Shown here one piece after another: positions 51,502 to 61,042 of a stretch of 64,000 bases of DNA. The position numbers and the translations under genes were made by a program. Within the stretch, counting starts at the first letter, position 1. Each line of letters starts with the position of its first letter. Origin of the DNA: a bacterium SCSIO 12643 (GTDB lineage Bacteria > Bacteroidota > Bacteroidia > Flavobacteriales_G > Salibacteraceae); NCBI GenBank assembly GCA_024398135.1, contig CP073750.1, positions 1,860,001-1,924,000 on the forward strand, read 5' to 3'. The notes below the pieces were generated by a model that was not told the DNA's origin, ran no database searches, and saw only the letters and a list, made by a program, of their open reading frames with translations.

Positions 51502-53751
51502 ATGATTTTTAAATTTAAGTTAATTACCATCATATTTACCTTATCAGCATTTTCTGTGAATGGGCAACATTTCTATAAGTACACCCAAAATGACAATGTT
51601 AAGGTGGAGAAAGATGGTGTGGTACTTAAAAATGCATGGGCAGGTGGACTGAATAACCCGCAGGTGAATCATATGGATGTTAATTTTGATTGCGTCAAAG
51701 ATCTGGTGATTTTTGATCGTTCAGCGAATGTGGTTAGAGTGTATTTGAATGATAGTATTGCTGATACCCCATCATATACATATGCGCCAGAATATTCGCA
51801 TTTTTTTCCTGATGATATAGTGCATTTCATGTTGTTGAGAGATTACAATCAAGACGGAAAGGAGGATATTTTTACGTTCAATATAGCTGGAATGCGTGTA
51901 TATCAAAATATTAGTGATACCGTATTAAAGTTTGAAGAGATGACAGATTACCTGCGCGCAAGTGTTTATGGTGATCCTACAAGTGCCGTATATGCGATTT
52001 CTTTGGATTATCCGTGTATTGATGATTTGGATAGTGATGGAGACCTGGACATTTTATCATTCAATATAGGTGGGGTCATGGCAAATTTCTATGAAAATAT
52101 AACACCTCCTGATAATCTGGATACTTTGATATTTGAATCAAATAGATCTTGTTGGGGAAGATTTAAAGAAGATCAAATGACAGACTCTATTATCCTGGGG
52201 GTAAGTTGTAAAACGTCAAATGGTGGAGGGAATGTAGCCCGGCATCCCGGAGCAACGGTCATCGCTTTAGATTTACATGGAAATGGATTGAAAGACTTGC
52301 TAGTAGCTGATCCCAAGTATAAGAATTTGGTGATGTTAAAAAATGAAGGTACGCCTACCGATGCTTACATGACCACTGTGGAGTATCATTATCCCACTGG
52401 GCCAAATCCTGTGGATATGCCCACGTTTCCAGCAGCATTTTTCTTAGATGTAGATAACGATTCCAAAAATGATTTGGTGGTAGCACCGAACGAAAGAGAT
52501 TATGGATTGGATACCGGGAATGTGTGGTTATACAAAAATGTTGGCGTCAATGATATTCCAAATTTTCAGTTAACCAAGAAAAGCTTTTTAGTGGATGAAC
52601 AAGTAGATGTAGGTACCATGGCATTACCCGTTTTAGCTGATATATCAGGAGATCAAATTCCGGATTTAATTATTGGCAACATTGGGTATTTTGAGAGTTA
52701 TAATCCCACCACCTTTCAGGTAAAATACAATTCTCGTCTGGCTTATTATAGAAATAATGGTACTGCTACCCATCCGTCATTTGAATTTGTAACGGATGAT
52801 TTGGCTGGAGTTTCATCATTAGGATTTATCCGAGTTGCACCAACTTTTGGAGATTTGGATGGAGATGGGGATAATGATATGATTTTAGGAGAAAGTAATG
52901 GATCATTAAGTTTCTATCGAAATATAGCTCCTCCTGATCAGGAAGCAGATTTTGTATTGGTTGAAGATACTTTTAAAGGCCAATCATTTGGAATACAACC
53001 TTCACCCTTGCTATTTGATGTAAATGGTGACAATGCTAAAGATTTGTTAGTTGGGCAAATGAACGGAAATATTAGGTTGTATTTAAATCAGGGAGATAGT
53101 ACCAATCCTGTCTATACAATTTCCGCTACAGATACTTTGGGTGACATATTTAACTATTATCCAGGAGAGCATAGTCATGCAGTTCCATTTATAGGGAAGA
53201 TTGATGGCGGAACCAATAACACATTGGTAATCGCTGATGGTATTGGTAATCTGTTGTATTATGATGGTCTGGATAACAATTTAATGGGGACTTATACACG
53301 AATAGACAGTATGAAAGTTTCTAACTCAATGATTGGGGTGACCGGTGCAAATTTGGATGGGAGTGATAGTTTAGAGCTTATTGTTGGTGAACGTACCGGA
53401 GGTTTAATGTATTTGAATATGGATGCTTTGAAATATGCATATAGTCCATACCCTAAAGATATTTGTGTGATTCGTGAGGAAGATTCAAGCGGGTGTGTAA
53501 CAGATAAATTAGATATTTACCCGAATCCCAATAATGGAAATTTTAGAGTTAGGTTTAATATTCCGTATTCCGGGGATGGGGATTTGGTGATATTTGATAT
53601 GGCCGGTAAAACAATATTTCGGGAACCAATATATGCAGTAAAAGGAAGGAATGTAATACAGGTTTCTAATTTGGAAATTTCGTCAGGATTTTATGTAGCG
53701 CGCATTGAGGTTCAAGGTCAGTTGTTTAGAGCGAAATTGATCATGGAGTAA
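51502..53751 (+). CDS. VCBS/FG-GAP-repeat T9SS protein, array copy 4
   Basis: A 749-residue paralogue with signal peptide MIFKFKLITIIFTLSAFSVN. The propeller region is collinear with copies 1-3, but the segment just before the sorting domain is different (ICVIREEDSSGCVTDKLDI, with two cysteines not found in the others), and the sorting domain ends in RAKLIME rather than REKL(I/V)(I/V)R. The start is the ATG at 51502, seven bases after the stop codon of copy 3; the frame itself is open further upstream from a TTG. Copies 3 and 4 are therefore almost certainly on one transcript. Confidence 0.87.
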   Translation: MIFKFKLITIIFTLSAFSVNGQHFYKYTQNDNVKVEKDGVVLKNAWAGGLNNPQVNHMDVNFDCVKDLVIFDRSANVVRVYLNDSIADTPSYTYAPEYSHFFPDDIVHFMLLRDYNQDGKEDIFTFNIAGMRVYQNISDTVLKFEEMTDYLRASVYGDPTSAVYAISLDYPCIDDLDSDGDLDILSFNIGGVMANFYENITPPDNLDTLIFESNRSCWGRFKEDQMTDSIILGVSCKTSNGGGNVARHPGATVIALDLHGNGLKDLLVADPKYKNLVMLKNEGTPTDAYMTTVEYHYPTGPNPVDMPTFPAAFFLDVDNDSKNDLVVAPNERDYGLDTGNVWLYKNVGVNDIPNFQLTKKSFLVDEQVDVGTMALPVLADISGDQIPDLIIGNIGYFESYNPTTFQVKYNSRLAYYRNNGTATHPSFEFVTDDLAGVSSLGFIRVAPTFGDLDGDGDNDMILGESNGSLSFYRNIAPPDQEADFVLVEDTFKGQSFGIQPSPLLFDVNGDNAKDLLVGQMNGNIRLYLNQGDSTNPVYTISATDTLGDIFNYYPGEHSHAVPFIGKIDGGTNNTLVIADGIGNLLYYDGLDNNLMGTYTRIDSMKVSNSMIGVTGANLDGSDSLELIVGERTGGLMYLNMDALKYAYSPYPKDICVIREEDSSGCVTDKLDIYPNPNNGNFRVRFNIPYSGDGDLVIFDMAGKTIFREPIYAVKGRNVIQVSNLEISSGFYVARIEVQGQLFRAKLIME

Positions 53752-53797
53752 CTTAGGGTTGCGTATATCACGGAAATGAATTTCTTTGCTAACGTAA

Positions 53798-54715
53798 ATG
53801 AATCATCAGTGGTATTTTATTATTAATCCCGTATCTGGAAGCGGGAAAGGGCTGTCGCAGTGGAAGCAAGTTCAGAAAGAGTTAGATAAAAACAATCTGA
53901 ATTATTCATTTGAAATATCGGATTATCATCAACACACCATAGAATTAGTTAAGCAACAATACCAGAAAGGAATTCGCAATTTTATTGGAGTTGGAGGAGA
54001 TGGAACTATCAATGAGATGGTTAATGCGGTGATGTCGGTTGAGAATCCTGATCAGGATGTGGTATTGGGTTTAATTCCTGTTGGAACCGGGAATGATTGG
54101 GTGAGAAATTTTAAAACACCACTTCGTCCAGAAAATATTATAGATAAGATAACCCAATATAACTTGATGCGTCATGATGTGGGGCAATTAGAAACAGATC
54201 ATGATATAAATAAGCATTATTTTGTTAATGTAGCTGGAGCTGGCATTGATGGACAGGTGGTGCAAAACCTCGAAAAACTCAATGCAAATGGCAAATCGGG
54301 TAAAATGTCTTATTTATCCAGTGCTATAAAAGCATTATTGAACTTTAAGTCTCCGATAAGTAAGTGTTTTATTGGGGGCGAAATACGCTATGAAGGCGCT
54401 ACGCTTCTATTGACAGCCAGTTTAGGACAATATTTTGGAGGAGGAATGCATATTAGTCCCAATGCGGAGTTGAATGGAAACAAACTGGACTTTACTGTAG
54501 TTCAAAAAGTTTCCAATTGGATTGTTTTTCCACAGTTATATAAGCTGTTTACAGGAGGAATAGAATCTATTTCATTTGTAAATAAGTATCAGAATAAATT
54601 GGGACAAATGGAGAACTCGAAAAAGATACCTGTACAAGCGGATGGAGAATATGTGGGAGCATATAAGCAGATAAAATTTTCAGTGATTCAGGATGCGATA
54701 TATGTCCTGCATTAA
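53798..54715 (+). CDS. Diacylglycerol/sphingosine-type lipid kinase (YegS/DagK family)
   Basis: A 305-residue cytoplasmic kinase that phosphorylates a lipid alcohol such as diacylglycerol. The N-terminal catalytic domain carries the family's NPVSGSGKG nucleotide loop (residues 10-18), the GVGGDGTINEMVNAV motif near residue 66 and IPVGTGNDWVRNF near residue 102. The C-terminal beta-sandwich (residues 140-300) includes GAGIDGQVVQ and NAELNGNKLDFTVV, typical for YegS/BmrU-like members. The lipid substrate cannot be told. It starts 46 bases after the VCBS array, and an ABC-F ATPase gene follows at 42 bases. Confidence 0.9.
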   Translation: MNHQWYFIINPVSGSGKGLSQWKQVQKELDKNNLNYSFEISDYHQHTIELVKQQYQKGIRNFIGVGGDGTINEMVNAVMSVENPDQDVVLGLIPVGTGNDWVRNFKTPLRPENIIDKITQYNLMRHDVGQLETDHDINKHYFVNVAGAGIDGQVVQNLEKLNANGKSGKMSYLSSAIKALLNFKSPISKCFIGGEIRYEGATLLLTASLGQYFGGGMHISPNAELNGNKLDFTVVQKVSNWIVFPQLYKLFTGGIESISFVNKYQNKLGQMENSKKIPVQADGEYVGAYKQIKFSVIQDAIYVLH

Positions 54716-54757
54716 AGAGATTTGTATTTTGCGCTTTTTACTTTAGATCTAAGGGAA

Positions 54758-56611
54758 ATGAACTATTTATCAGTCGAAGACTTAACAAAAATGTATGGGG
54801 ATAAGGTGCTCTTTGAAAAGATCACTTTTGGGTTGAATAAAGGAGATAAAGTTGGACTGATTGCAAGAAATGGAAGTGGTAAAACAACACTTTTAAAAGT
54901 TCTTGCAGGTATTGAAGAACCGGATTCCGGCAAGGTGGTTTTTCGAAAAGATATTAAAGTGGGCTTATTAATGCAGGATGTTGACTTTGAGCCGGGACTA
55001 ACTATTTTGGATGCGGTATTCTCATCCGATTCTGAAGTTTTTCGAGTAGTTAAGAATTATGAGCTAGCTGTTTTGGCAGAGGATCATGAAAAGATCACGG
55101 AGCTGTACGAAAGTATGGAACGCATGGATGCCTGGAATCTCGAGAATAAAGTCAAAGAGATTCTGGGAAAGCTAGGTTTGGACCGATTAGATGCTAAAGT
55201 GGGAACTTTATCCGGAGGTCAACAAAAAAGAATTGCACTCGCGAAGTTATTGATCGAAAATCCGGATTTGATTATCCTGGATGAGCCGACCAACCATTTA
55301 GATATCGAAATGATTTCCTGGTTAGAGTCATATTTATCAACTAGTAACACCACGTTGTTTATGGTGACCCACGATAGATATTTTCTGGATGCTGTAACGA
55401 ATAAGATTCTGGAAATTGATCGAGGAGACATGTATATGTATAAAGGAAGTTATGGATACTTCCTTGAAAAGCGTGAAGAACGACAGGCCAATATGGTGGC
55501 GCAAAAACAAAAAGCGCAAGGTCTTCTTAAAAAAGAACTGGAATGGTTTAGAAGACAACCCAAAGCGAGAACGACAAAATCTAAAGCCAGAATAGATGCT
55601 ATTGGAGCAATTAAACAAGCGGCATCTGTAAAAACCAAAGAAGAAAAAGCAAAAATTTCTTCTCAAATGGAACGCTTGGGAAGCAAAATCCTGGAGTTTC
55701 ATAATGTTTCTAAATCATATGGTGATAAAGTTCTATTCAAAGGATTTGATTACAAATTTGGACGAAATGACTTTGTGGGTTTAGTTGGAAAAAACGGAAG
55801 TGGAAAGTCTACTTTGATCAATATGATGTTAGGGAATTTACCACCTGATACTGGAAAAATCATCGTAGGCGAAACGGTTAAGTTTTCATTGTATTCTCAG
55901 GATGGGTTACAAGGAGGTATGGATCAAAGAGTGATTGAGGTGGTAAAGAAGATTGCAGAAGTGTTTCCTTTAAAGGGAGGGAAGTTTATTTCCGCTGCAC
56001 AGATGTTGGAAAGGTTTCTTTTCCCTAGAGACATGCACTATTTAAGAGTGGATCAATTAAGTGGTGGGGAACGTAAAAGATTGCACTTGGTTCAGGTGTT
56101 AATGAAGAACCCAAACTTTTTGATACTGGATGAGCCCACGAATGATTTGGATATTTTGACCATCAATGTATTGGAAGATTTCTTGTTGTCCTATCCGGGA
56201 TGTTTGGTGGTGGCCAGTCATGATCGCTTCTTTTTAGATCGAATTGTGCATCATGTGTTTTCTATGGATTATGCAGAGGAGATTAAAGATTTCCCGGGGA
56301 ATTATACCCAATATGAAATTTGGAAAGCGGAGCAAAAGAGCATCAAACAAAGCGAGGTGAAAACGAAAGAGAAACCCAAGAAGGTGGAAAAGGTTAAAAC
56401 CAAACTTTCGTATAACGAGCAAAGGGAGTTCGATGCATTGGAAAAAGAAATCCCGGAGCTGGAAAAACGGAAAGTAGAGTTGTCGGAAGAGTTAACCCGG
56501 GTAGCTGATGATCACGAAAAAATTATGAAGATATCAGCGGAGCTTACGCAAATAGTAGATGAATTGGATACCAAAGAAATGCGTTGGTTGGAATTATCAG
56601 AGTATGTTTAG
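54758..56611 (+). CDS. ABC-F family ATP-binding protein
   Basis: A 617-residue soluble protein with two ABC ATPase domains and no membrane segment, the hallmark of ABC-F translation factors. Domain 1 has Walker A ARNGSGKTT, signature LSGGQQKR and Walker B LIILDEPTNHLD; domain 2 has GKNGSGKST, LSGGERKR and FLILDEPTNDLD. The linker between them (about residues 235-300) is long, helical and basic (RRQPKARTTKSKARIDA), as needed to reach the ribosomal P site, and a charged coiled-coil C-terminal extension follows (residues 525-617), as in Uup and related members. The start is the ATG at 54758; the frame opens earlier only at a TTG. A housekeeping or ribosome-rescue role is more likely than antibiotic resistance. 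Confidence 0.92.
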   Translation: MNYLSVEDLTKMYGDKVLFEKITFGLNKGDKVGLIARNGSGKTTLLKVLAGIEEPDSGKVVFRKDIKVGLLMQDVDFEPGLTILDAVFSSDSEVFRVVKNYELAVLAEDHEKITELYESMERMDAWNLENKVKEILGKLGLDRLDAKVGTLSGGQQKRIALAKLLIENPDLIILDEPTNHLDIEMISWLESYLSTSNTTLFMVTHDRYFLDAVTNKILEIDRGDMYMYKGSYGYFLEKREERQANMVAQKQKAQGLLKKELEWFRRQPKARTTKSKARIDAIGAIKQAASVKTKEEKAKISSQMERLGSKILEFHNVSKSYGDKVLFKGFDYKFGRNDFVGLVGKNGSGKSTLINMMLGNLPPDTGKIIVGETVKFSLYSQDGLQGGMDQRVIEVVKKIAEVFPLKGGKFISAAQMLERFLFPRDMHYLRVDQLSGGERKRLHLVQVLMKNPNFLILDEPTNDLDILTINVLEDFLLSYPGCLVVASHDRFFLDRIVHHVFSMDYAEEIKDFPGNYTQYEIWKAEQKSIKQSEVKTKEKPKKVEKVKTKLSYNEQREFDALEKEIPELEKRKVELSEELTRVADDHEKIMKISAELTQIVDELDTKEMRWLELSEYV

Positions 56612-56713
56612 CAGGGTCAACACGTAATACTTAACCTGGGTTCATTGTAGAAATAAATGGTTCCCTTTAGGTTTGACTGAGAATTATTTGAGTTGAATAC
56701 TAACCTTTACATT

Positions 56714-57304
56714 ATGGATAATATTCGAAAATATTTTGAAAAGTTCATCGATCTGGAAGATCATATTTGGAAGTTGTTTGTGGAACGATTAGAACCTGTG
56801 ACCCTGTCAAAAAATGAAGTGATATTGGCGAAAGGTCAGGTGGAAAACTATGTTTCTATTATTGAAACCGGAGCTATAAGATTTTTAATTCCTAATGAAG
56901 AATCGGATTTAGATACAATCTTTGGTTTTGGCTTTAACGGACATTTTTTTAGCGCCTATGATTCTTTTATCAGAAAAACACCTGCCGAATATCAACTCGA
57001 AACTTTGGTGGATACCAAAATATGGAGAATCTCTCATCATGATTTAAATGAATTGTTTGATCAAACCAGTGAGGGGAATAGTATTGGCCGACAGATTGCA
57101 GAACAATTTTTTATAGGAAAACAAAAGCGAGAGTTAAGTTTACTTACCCAATCCGCAGAAGAGCGTTACAATAACTTGTTTACCCATCAACCCCAATTGA
57201 TTAAAGAAATTCCTTTAAAATATATTGCTTCCTATATTGGGATTACGCCTCAGGCATTAAGTCGAATTCGCGCCAGAATCAGCCAGGGCATAGCGGTAGA
57301 TTAA
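56714..57304 (+). CDS. Crp/Fnr-family transcription regulator
   Basis: A 196-residue regulator with an N-terminal cyclic-nucleotide-binding-like beta-roll (about residues 20-120, SKNEVILAKGQVENYVSIIE and RFLIPNEESDLDTIFGFGF) and a C-terminal winged helix whose recognition region is IPLKYIASYIGITPQALSRI (residues 165-184). The cysteines that hold the iron-sulphur cluster in Fnr are absent, and the cAMP-contacting residues are not conserved, so the ligand is unknown, as for most short Bacteroidota members. Its stop codon lies within one arm of a 12-base inverted repeat whose other arm is directly in front of the sdh promoter, so it may regulate sdh. The ATG at 56714 is chosen; the frame is open upstream from a TTG. 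Confidence 0.88.
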   Translation: MDNIRKYFEKFIDLEDHIWKLFVERLEPVTLSKNEVILAKGQVENYVSIIETGAIRFLIPNEESDLDTIFGFGFNGHFFSAYDSFIRKTPAEYQLETLVDTKIWRISHHDLNELFDQTSEGNSIGRQIAEQFFIGKQKRELSLLTQSAEERYNNLFTHQPQLIKEIPLKYIASYIGITPQALSRIRARISQGIAVD

Positions 57305-57409
57305 TATGACATATTTAACCCTTTGAAAGGCGATACAGCATTTTATGGTTTTAGCCTTATTTGTAATCGTTCTAAATTAAAATTCCGGGTTTTTATCGTG
57401 TCATATTAA
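57300..57409. repeat. 12-base inverted repeat flanking the Crp/Fnr stop and the sdh promoter
   Basis: ATTAATATGACA (57300-57311) and its exact complement TGTCATATTAAT (57398-57409) enclose 86 bases. The right arm ends three bases before the TTG of the sdh promoter. The arms could be paired binding sites for a dimeric regulator, or form a long stem in RNA. Confidence 0.45.
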
Positions 57410-57412
57410 TGT

Positions 57413-57440
57413 CTTGAATGGATGAAACGCACTACATTTG
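57413..57440 (+). promoter_or_regulatory. Promoter of sdhCAB
   Basis: TTG (57413-57415) and TACATTTG (57433-57440) are separated by 17 bases, a full -33/-7 match. The expected leader before the sdhC ATG is about 25 bases, A/T-rich and without a Shine-Dalgarno sequence. Confidence 0.58.
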
Positions 57441-57470
57441 TGCATATTTTAAACATAAAATGTATTCAAA

Positions 57471-58124
57471 ATGAGTCCTCTTAAAGGTTTTTTTAGTTCG
57501 TCAGTTGCACGAAAGTTTTGGATGGCAATTACCGGTTTCTTTCTGGTAACATTTTTGATTGTCCATCTTACCATTAATCTGTTTTTGTTTGTTGGTCCAG
57601 AGTTGTTTAACGAAGCTTCTCACTTTATGGCAACAAACCCTTTAATCCAAATCATGCAGTATGTATTGGCTGCTGGCTTTTTGGTACACATTGTAATGGG
57701 GATCAAATTGACAAGACAAAATGCTGCTGCCAGACCAGTTAAATATGCTTATGAAAATGCTTCGGTAAGTTCTACATGGGCTTCACGTAATATGATTATT
57801 ACAGGTCTTTTGGTATTGGTGTTTTTAGTGTTGCATTTACGTGACTTCTTTTATGAGTTGAAGTTTACAGATCACGTATCTGATGACTATGTGCTGGTAA
57901 CTAGTTTATTTAGTATTTGGTATTACGCAGTATTTTATGTTTTAGCATTTATTGGTTTAGGAATCCACTTAAATCATGGATTTCAATCTGCATTCCAATC
58001 CGTAGGTTGGAAAAACAGCAAATGGAAAGGTTTATTACAAACTTTAGGTACCGTATATAGCGCAGTGATTGCCATTGGTTTTTCTGCGATAGCTATTTAT
58101 TTTTTCTTAAATCCAGTTCAATAA
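57471..58124 (+). CDS. sdhC: Succinate dehydrogenase cytochrome b subunit
   Basis: A 217-residue inner-membrane subunit with five helices that anchors the SDH complex, carries two b hemes and reduces menaquinone. The single-subunit design is that of the Bacteroidota and epsilon-proteobacterial type B enzyme, and replaces separate SdhC and SdhD. Candidate heme histidines are H32 (LIVHLTINL), the histidine in FLVHIVMGIKL, that in LVLHLRDFFYEL, and those in LGIHLNHGFQSAF. The gene order sdhC-sdhA-sdhB with gaps of 7 and 28 bases shows one operon. It is preceded by its own promoter and follows a Crp/Fnr-type regulator gene. Confidence 0.93.
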   Translation: MSPLKGFFSSSVARKFWMAITGFFLVTFLIVHLTINLFLFVGPELFNEASHFMATNPLIQIMQYVLAAGFLVHIVMGIKLTRQNAAARPVKYAYENASVSSTWASRNMIITGLLVLVFLVLHLRDFFYELKFTDHVSDDYVLVTSLFSIWYYAVFYVLAFIGLGIHLNHGFQSAFQSVGWKNSKWKGLLQTLGTVYSAVIAIGFSAIAIYFFLNPVQ

Positions 58125-58131
58125 TTAGACT

Positions 58132-60135
58132 ATGTCAAAGTTAGATTCAAAGATTCCGGAAGGTCCAATTAAAGATAAATGGACCAATCATAAGAACCAT
58201 ATTAATGTGGTGAATCCAGCTAATAAACGATTAATTGATGTCATCGTTGTTGGAACTGGATTAGCTGGAGGTGCAGCTTCTGCATCATTGGCTGAAATGG
58301 GATACAATGTAAAAGCATTTGCTTATCAGGATTCTCCAAGACGTGCGCACTCCATTGCAGCACAAGGAGGTATCAACGCAGCAAAAAATTATCAAAATGA
58401 TGGTGATTCGGATTACCGTCTGTTTTATGATACAGTAAAAGGTGGTGATTACCGTGCACGTGAAGCAAACGTTTATCGTTTAGCAGAGGTATCAGGTTCA
58501 ATTATCGACCAATGTGTGGCTCAAGGTGTTCCTTTTGCACGTGATTATGGTGGTTTGTTAGATAACCGTTCATTTGGAGGGGTATTGGTTTCTCGTACAT
58601 TTTATGCGAAAGGACAAACCGGTCAGCAATTATTGTTAGGTGCTTACTCTGCAATGAATCGTCAAATTGCAAAAGGTAAAATCGCGATGTACAACCGTCA
58701 CGAAATGTTAGATGTGGTAGTTGTAGATGGGAAGGCCAGAGGAATTATTGCGCGTGATTTGATCACAGGTAAATTAGAACGTCATTCTGCGCATGCAGTT
58801 GTTATCGCTTCAGGTGGATATGGGAACGTATTCTTCTTATCAACAAATGCGATGGGTTCTAATGCAACTGCGGCATGGAAGATTCATAAAAAAGGAGCGT
58901 ACTTTGCAAATCCTTGTTATACACAGATTCACCCAACTTGTATTCCACGAAGTGGAGACCATCAGTCCAAATTGACATTGATGTCTGAGTCTTTACGTAA
59001 CGATGGTAGAATTTGGGTACCTAAGCATATGAAAGATGTGGAGGCAATCCGTAAAGGAACGAAGAAACCAACGGATCTTTCAGAAGACGAAAGAGATTAT
59101 TATCTGGAAAGAAGATATCCTGCATTTGGTAACCTGGTTCCTCGTGATGTGGCATCAAGAGCAGCAAAAGAGCGTTGTGATGCAGGTTATGGTGTAAATG
59201 CTACAGGAGAGGCGGTTTATTTGGACTTTGCTTCAGCAATTATACGTTACGGAAAAGAAAAAGCTCATGTAACCGGATTACACAATCCAACCCAAGAAAA
59301 GATTATCGAATTGGGTAAGGCTGTGATTGAATCTAAGTACGGAAACTTATTCCAGATGTATGAGAAGATTGTGGATGAGAATCCATACGAGACTCCAATG
59401 ATGATTTATCCAGCAGTACACTATACAATGGGTGGAATTTGGGTGGACTACAATCTTCAAACAACAATTCCGGGATGTTATGCGGCTGGAGAAGCAAACT
59501 TCTCTGATCACGGAGCAAATAGACTTGGAGCATCTGCATTGATGCAAGGATTGGCTGATGGATATTTCGTATTGCCATATACAATTGGAGATTATTTAGC
59601 AGCTGAAATTCGTACCGGTGAGATTCCAACGGATTTGCCAGAATTCGTAGCAGCTGAAAAAGATGTTCGCGATAGAATTCAAACTTTAATGAATATTAAA
59701 GGAACCAAATCTGTAGATCATTTCCACAAACGTTTAGGAAAAGTGATGTGGGATAAAGTTGGAATGGCGAGAAATGAAAAAGGCTTGAAAGAAGCGATGG
59801 ATGAGATCAAACAAATCCGTGAAGAATTCTGGAAAGACGTGAAAATTCCTGGTTCTGCGGAAGCAATGAACACAGAATTAGAGAAAGCAGGTCGTGTAGC
59901 TGATTTCTTAGAATTAGGTGAGTTATTTGCAGTGGATGCATTACACAGAAATGAGTCATGTGGTGGTCATTTTAGAGAAGAATCTCAAACTGAAGAAGGT
60001 GAGGCATTGCGTAATGACAAAGACTTTGCGTATGTTGCAGCTTGGGAATACACTGGAAACCCAAGAGAAGCCAAACTTCATAAAGAAGAATTGACTTTCA
60101 ATGATATAGAGTTAAAACAAAGAAGTTATAAATAA
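58132..60135 (+). CDS. sdhA: Succinate dehydrogenase/fumarate reductase flavoprotein subunit
   Basis: A 667-residue FAD subunit that oxidises succinate to fumarate. The dinucleotide-binding motif [20 protein letters not shown] (residues 38-57) is followed by [15 protein letters not shown] (from residue 64), whose histidine is the covalent FAD attachment. Active-site features include the ARDYGG segment, [12 protein letters not shown], the [16 protein letters not shown] motif with the catalytic arginine, and the late [12 protein letters not shown] histidine. The C-terminal domain ends with [12 protein letters not shown] and [17 protein letters not shown]. Length and motifs match type B SdhA/FrdA of Bacteroidota, where the enzyme can run in both directions depending on redox conditions. 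Confidence 0.97.
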   Translation: MSKLDSKIPEGPIKDKWTNHKNHINVVNPANKRLIDVIVVGTGLAGGAASASLAEMGYNVKAFAYQDSPRRAHSIAAQGGINAAKNYQNDGDSDYRLFYDTVKGGDYRAREANVYRLAEVSGSIIDQCVAQGVPFARDYGGLLDNRSFGGVLVSRTFYAKGQTGQQLLLGAYSAMNRQIAKGKIAMYNRHEMLDVVVVDGKARGIIARDLITGKLERHSAHAVVIASGGYGNVFFLSTNAMGSNATAAWKIHKKGAYFANPCYTQIHPTCIPRSGDHQSKLTLMSESLRNDGRIWVPKHMKDVEAIRKGTKKPTDLSEDERDYYLERRYPAFGNLVPRDVASRAAKERCDAGYGVNATGEAVYLDFASAIIRYGKEKAHVTGLHNPTQEKIIELGKAVIESKYGNLFQMYEKIVDENPYETPMMIYPAVHYTMGGIWVDYNLQTTIPGCYAAGEANFSDHGANRLGASALMQGLADGYFVLPYTIGDYLAAEIRTGEIPTDLPEFVAAEKDVRDRIQTLMNIKGTKSVDHFHKRLGKVMWDKVGMARNEKGLKEAMDEIKQIREEFWKDVKIPGSAEAMNTELEKAGRVADFLELGELFAVDALHRNESCGGHFREESQTEEGEALRNDKDFAYVAAWEYTGNPREAKLHKEELTFNDIELKQRSYK

Positions 60136-60163
60136 ACCTCTCTAGAGGAAAAAATTATAGATT

Positions 60164-60925
60164 ATGTCAGATAAAGGAATGAACTTATTACTTAAGATTT
60201 GGCGTCAGCAAGATGCTAATTCTAAGGGGAAGTTAGTAGATTATAACGTTACTGGTATTTCACCTGATTCTTCTTTTCTAGAGATGTTAGACGTGTTAAA
60301 CGAGCAATTGGTAGACAAAGGAGAAGAGCCTGTAGTATTTGACCATGATTGTCGTGAAGGGATTTGCGGGATGTGTTCGTTATTCATCAACGGTGAAGCA
60401 CATGGTCCGGATAAAGGAATTACAACATGTCAGTTACACATGCGTATGTTCAATGATGGTGATACGATTTATATCGAGCCATTTAGAGCAGCTGCCATGC
60501 CAGTAATTAAGGATTTGGTTGTAGATCGTACCGGAATGGATAGAATTCAACAGGCAGGTGGATACATTTCTGTAAACACTTCTGGGAATACGCAAGATGC
60601 GAATGCACTTCCAATTCCAAAAGCAGATGCAGATGCTTCATTTGATGCGGCTACCTGTATTGGTTGTGGCGCATGTATCGCTACTTGTAAGAATGCTTCA
60701 GCTATGCTATTCTTATCGGCTAAGGTTTCACAATTTGCTTTGTTACCACAAGGTAAAGTAGAAGCTGCAGATCGTGTGAAAAACATGGTGCGGGTTATGG
60801 ATGAAGAAGGTTTTGGTAACTGTACCAATACCGGAGCATGCGAAGTAGAATGTCCAAAAGGAATTTCTTTAGATAATATCGCGAGAATGAATCGTGAGTA
60901 TTTATCTGCCGCATTAGCGGATTAA
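60164..60925 (+). CDS. sdhB: Succinate dehydrogenase/fumarate reductase iron-sulphur subunit
   Basis: A 253-residue subunit that passes electrons from FAD to heme. The N-terminal plant-ferredoxin domain binds [2Fe-2S] with CREGICGMC and the later cysteine in [10 protein letters not shown]. The C-terminal domain has [15 protein letters not shown] and [15 protein letters not shown], which together hold the [4Fe-4S] and [3Fe-4S] clusters. All cluster cysteines are present. The [18 protein letters not shown] linker is typical of Bacteroidota. It is the last gene of the operon and is followed by a strong terminator. Confidence 0.97.
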   Translation: MSDKGMNLLLKIWRQQDANSKGKLVDYNVTGISPDSSFLEMLDVLNEQLVDKGEEPVVFDHDCREGICGMCSLFINGEAHGPDKGITTCQLHMRMFNDGDTIYIEPFRAAAMPVIKDLVVDRTGMDRIQQAGGYISVNTSGNTQDANALPIPKADADASFDAATCIGCGACIATCKNASAMLFLSAKVSQFALLPQGKVEAADRVKNMVRVMDEEGFGNCTNTGACEVECPKGISLDNIARMNREYLSAALAD

Positions 60926-60943
60926 TAACAGTTCTTATTTTCT

Positions 60944-60984
60944 AAAACGCCCCATACCGGAATGCTGGTATGGGGCGTTTTTTT
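60944..60984. terminator. Terminator of sdhCAB, probably bidirectional
   Basis: A perfect 11-base stem, CGCCCCATACC with GGTATGGGGCG, 8-base loop, flanked by AAAA on the left and T7 on the right, so it can also stop minus-strand transcripts from the lipoprotein gene. Confidence 0.9.
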
Positions 60985-61001
60985 GTTTAGGAGTAATTAA
61001 T

Positions 61002-61028
61002 CCCCCTTCTCATACAACCGAGAGGGGG
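61002..61028. other. G/C-rich hairpin between convergent genes
   Basis: CCCCC(T)TCTC pairs with GAGAGGGGG with one bulged T and an 8-base loop. There is no T tract next to it. It follows the lipoprotein stop codon on the minus strand and may stabilise the mRNA end. Confidence 0.35.
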
Positions 61029-61042
61029 AAGGGGTTTGATGA

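Noticed and set aside
44572-53751. Very recent duplication or assembly artefact of the VCBS genes
   Set aside because: The copies differ at many synonymous and amino-acid positions and have unrelated intergenic sequences, so they are genuine, old paralogues.
55219-55702. Minus-strand frames opposite the ABC-F gene
   Set aside because: The plus strand carries unmistakable ABC motifs here; the opposite frames are phenylalanine-rich shadows.
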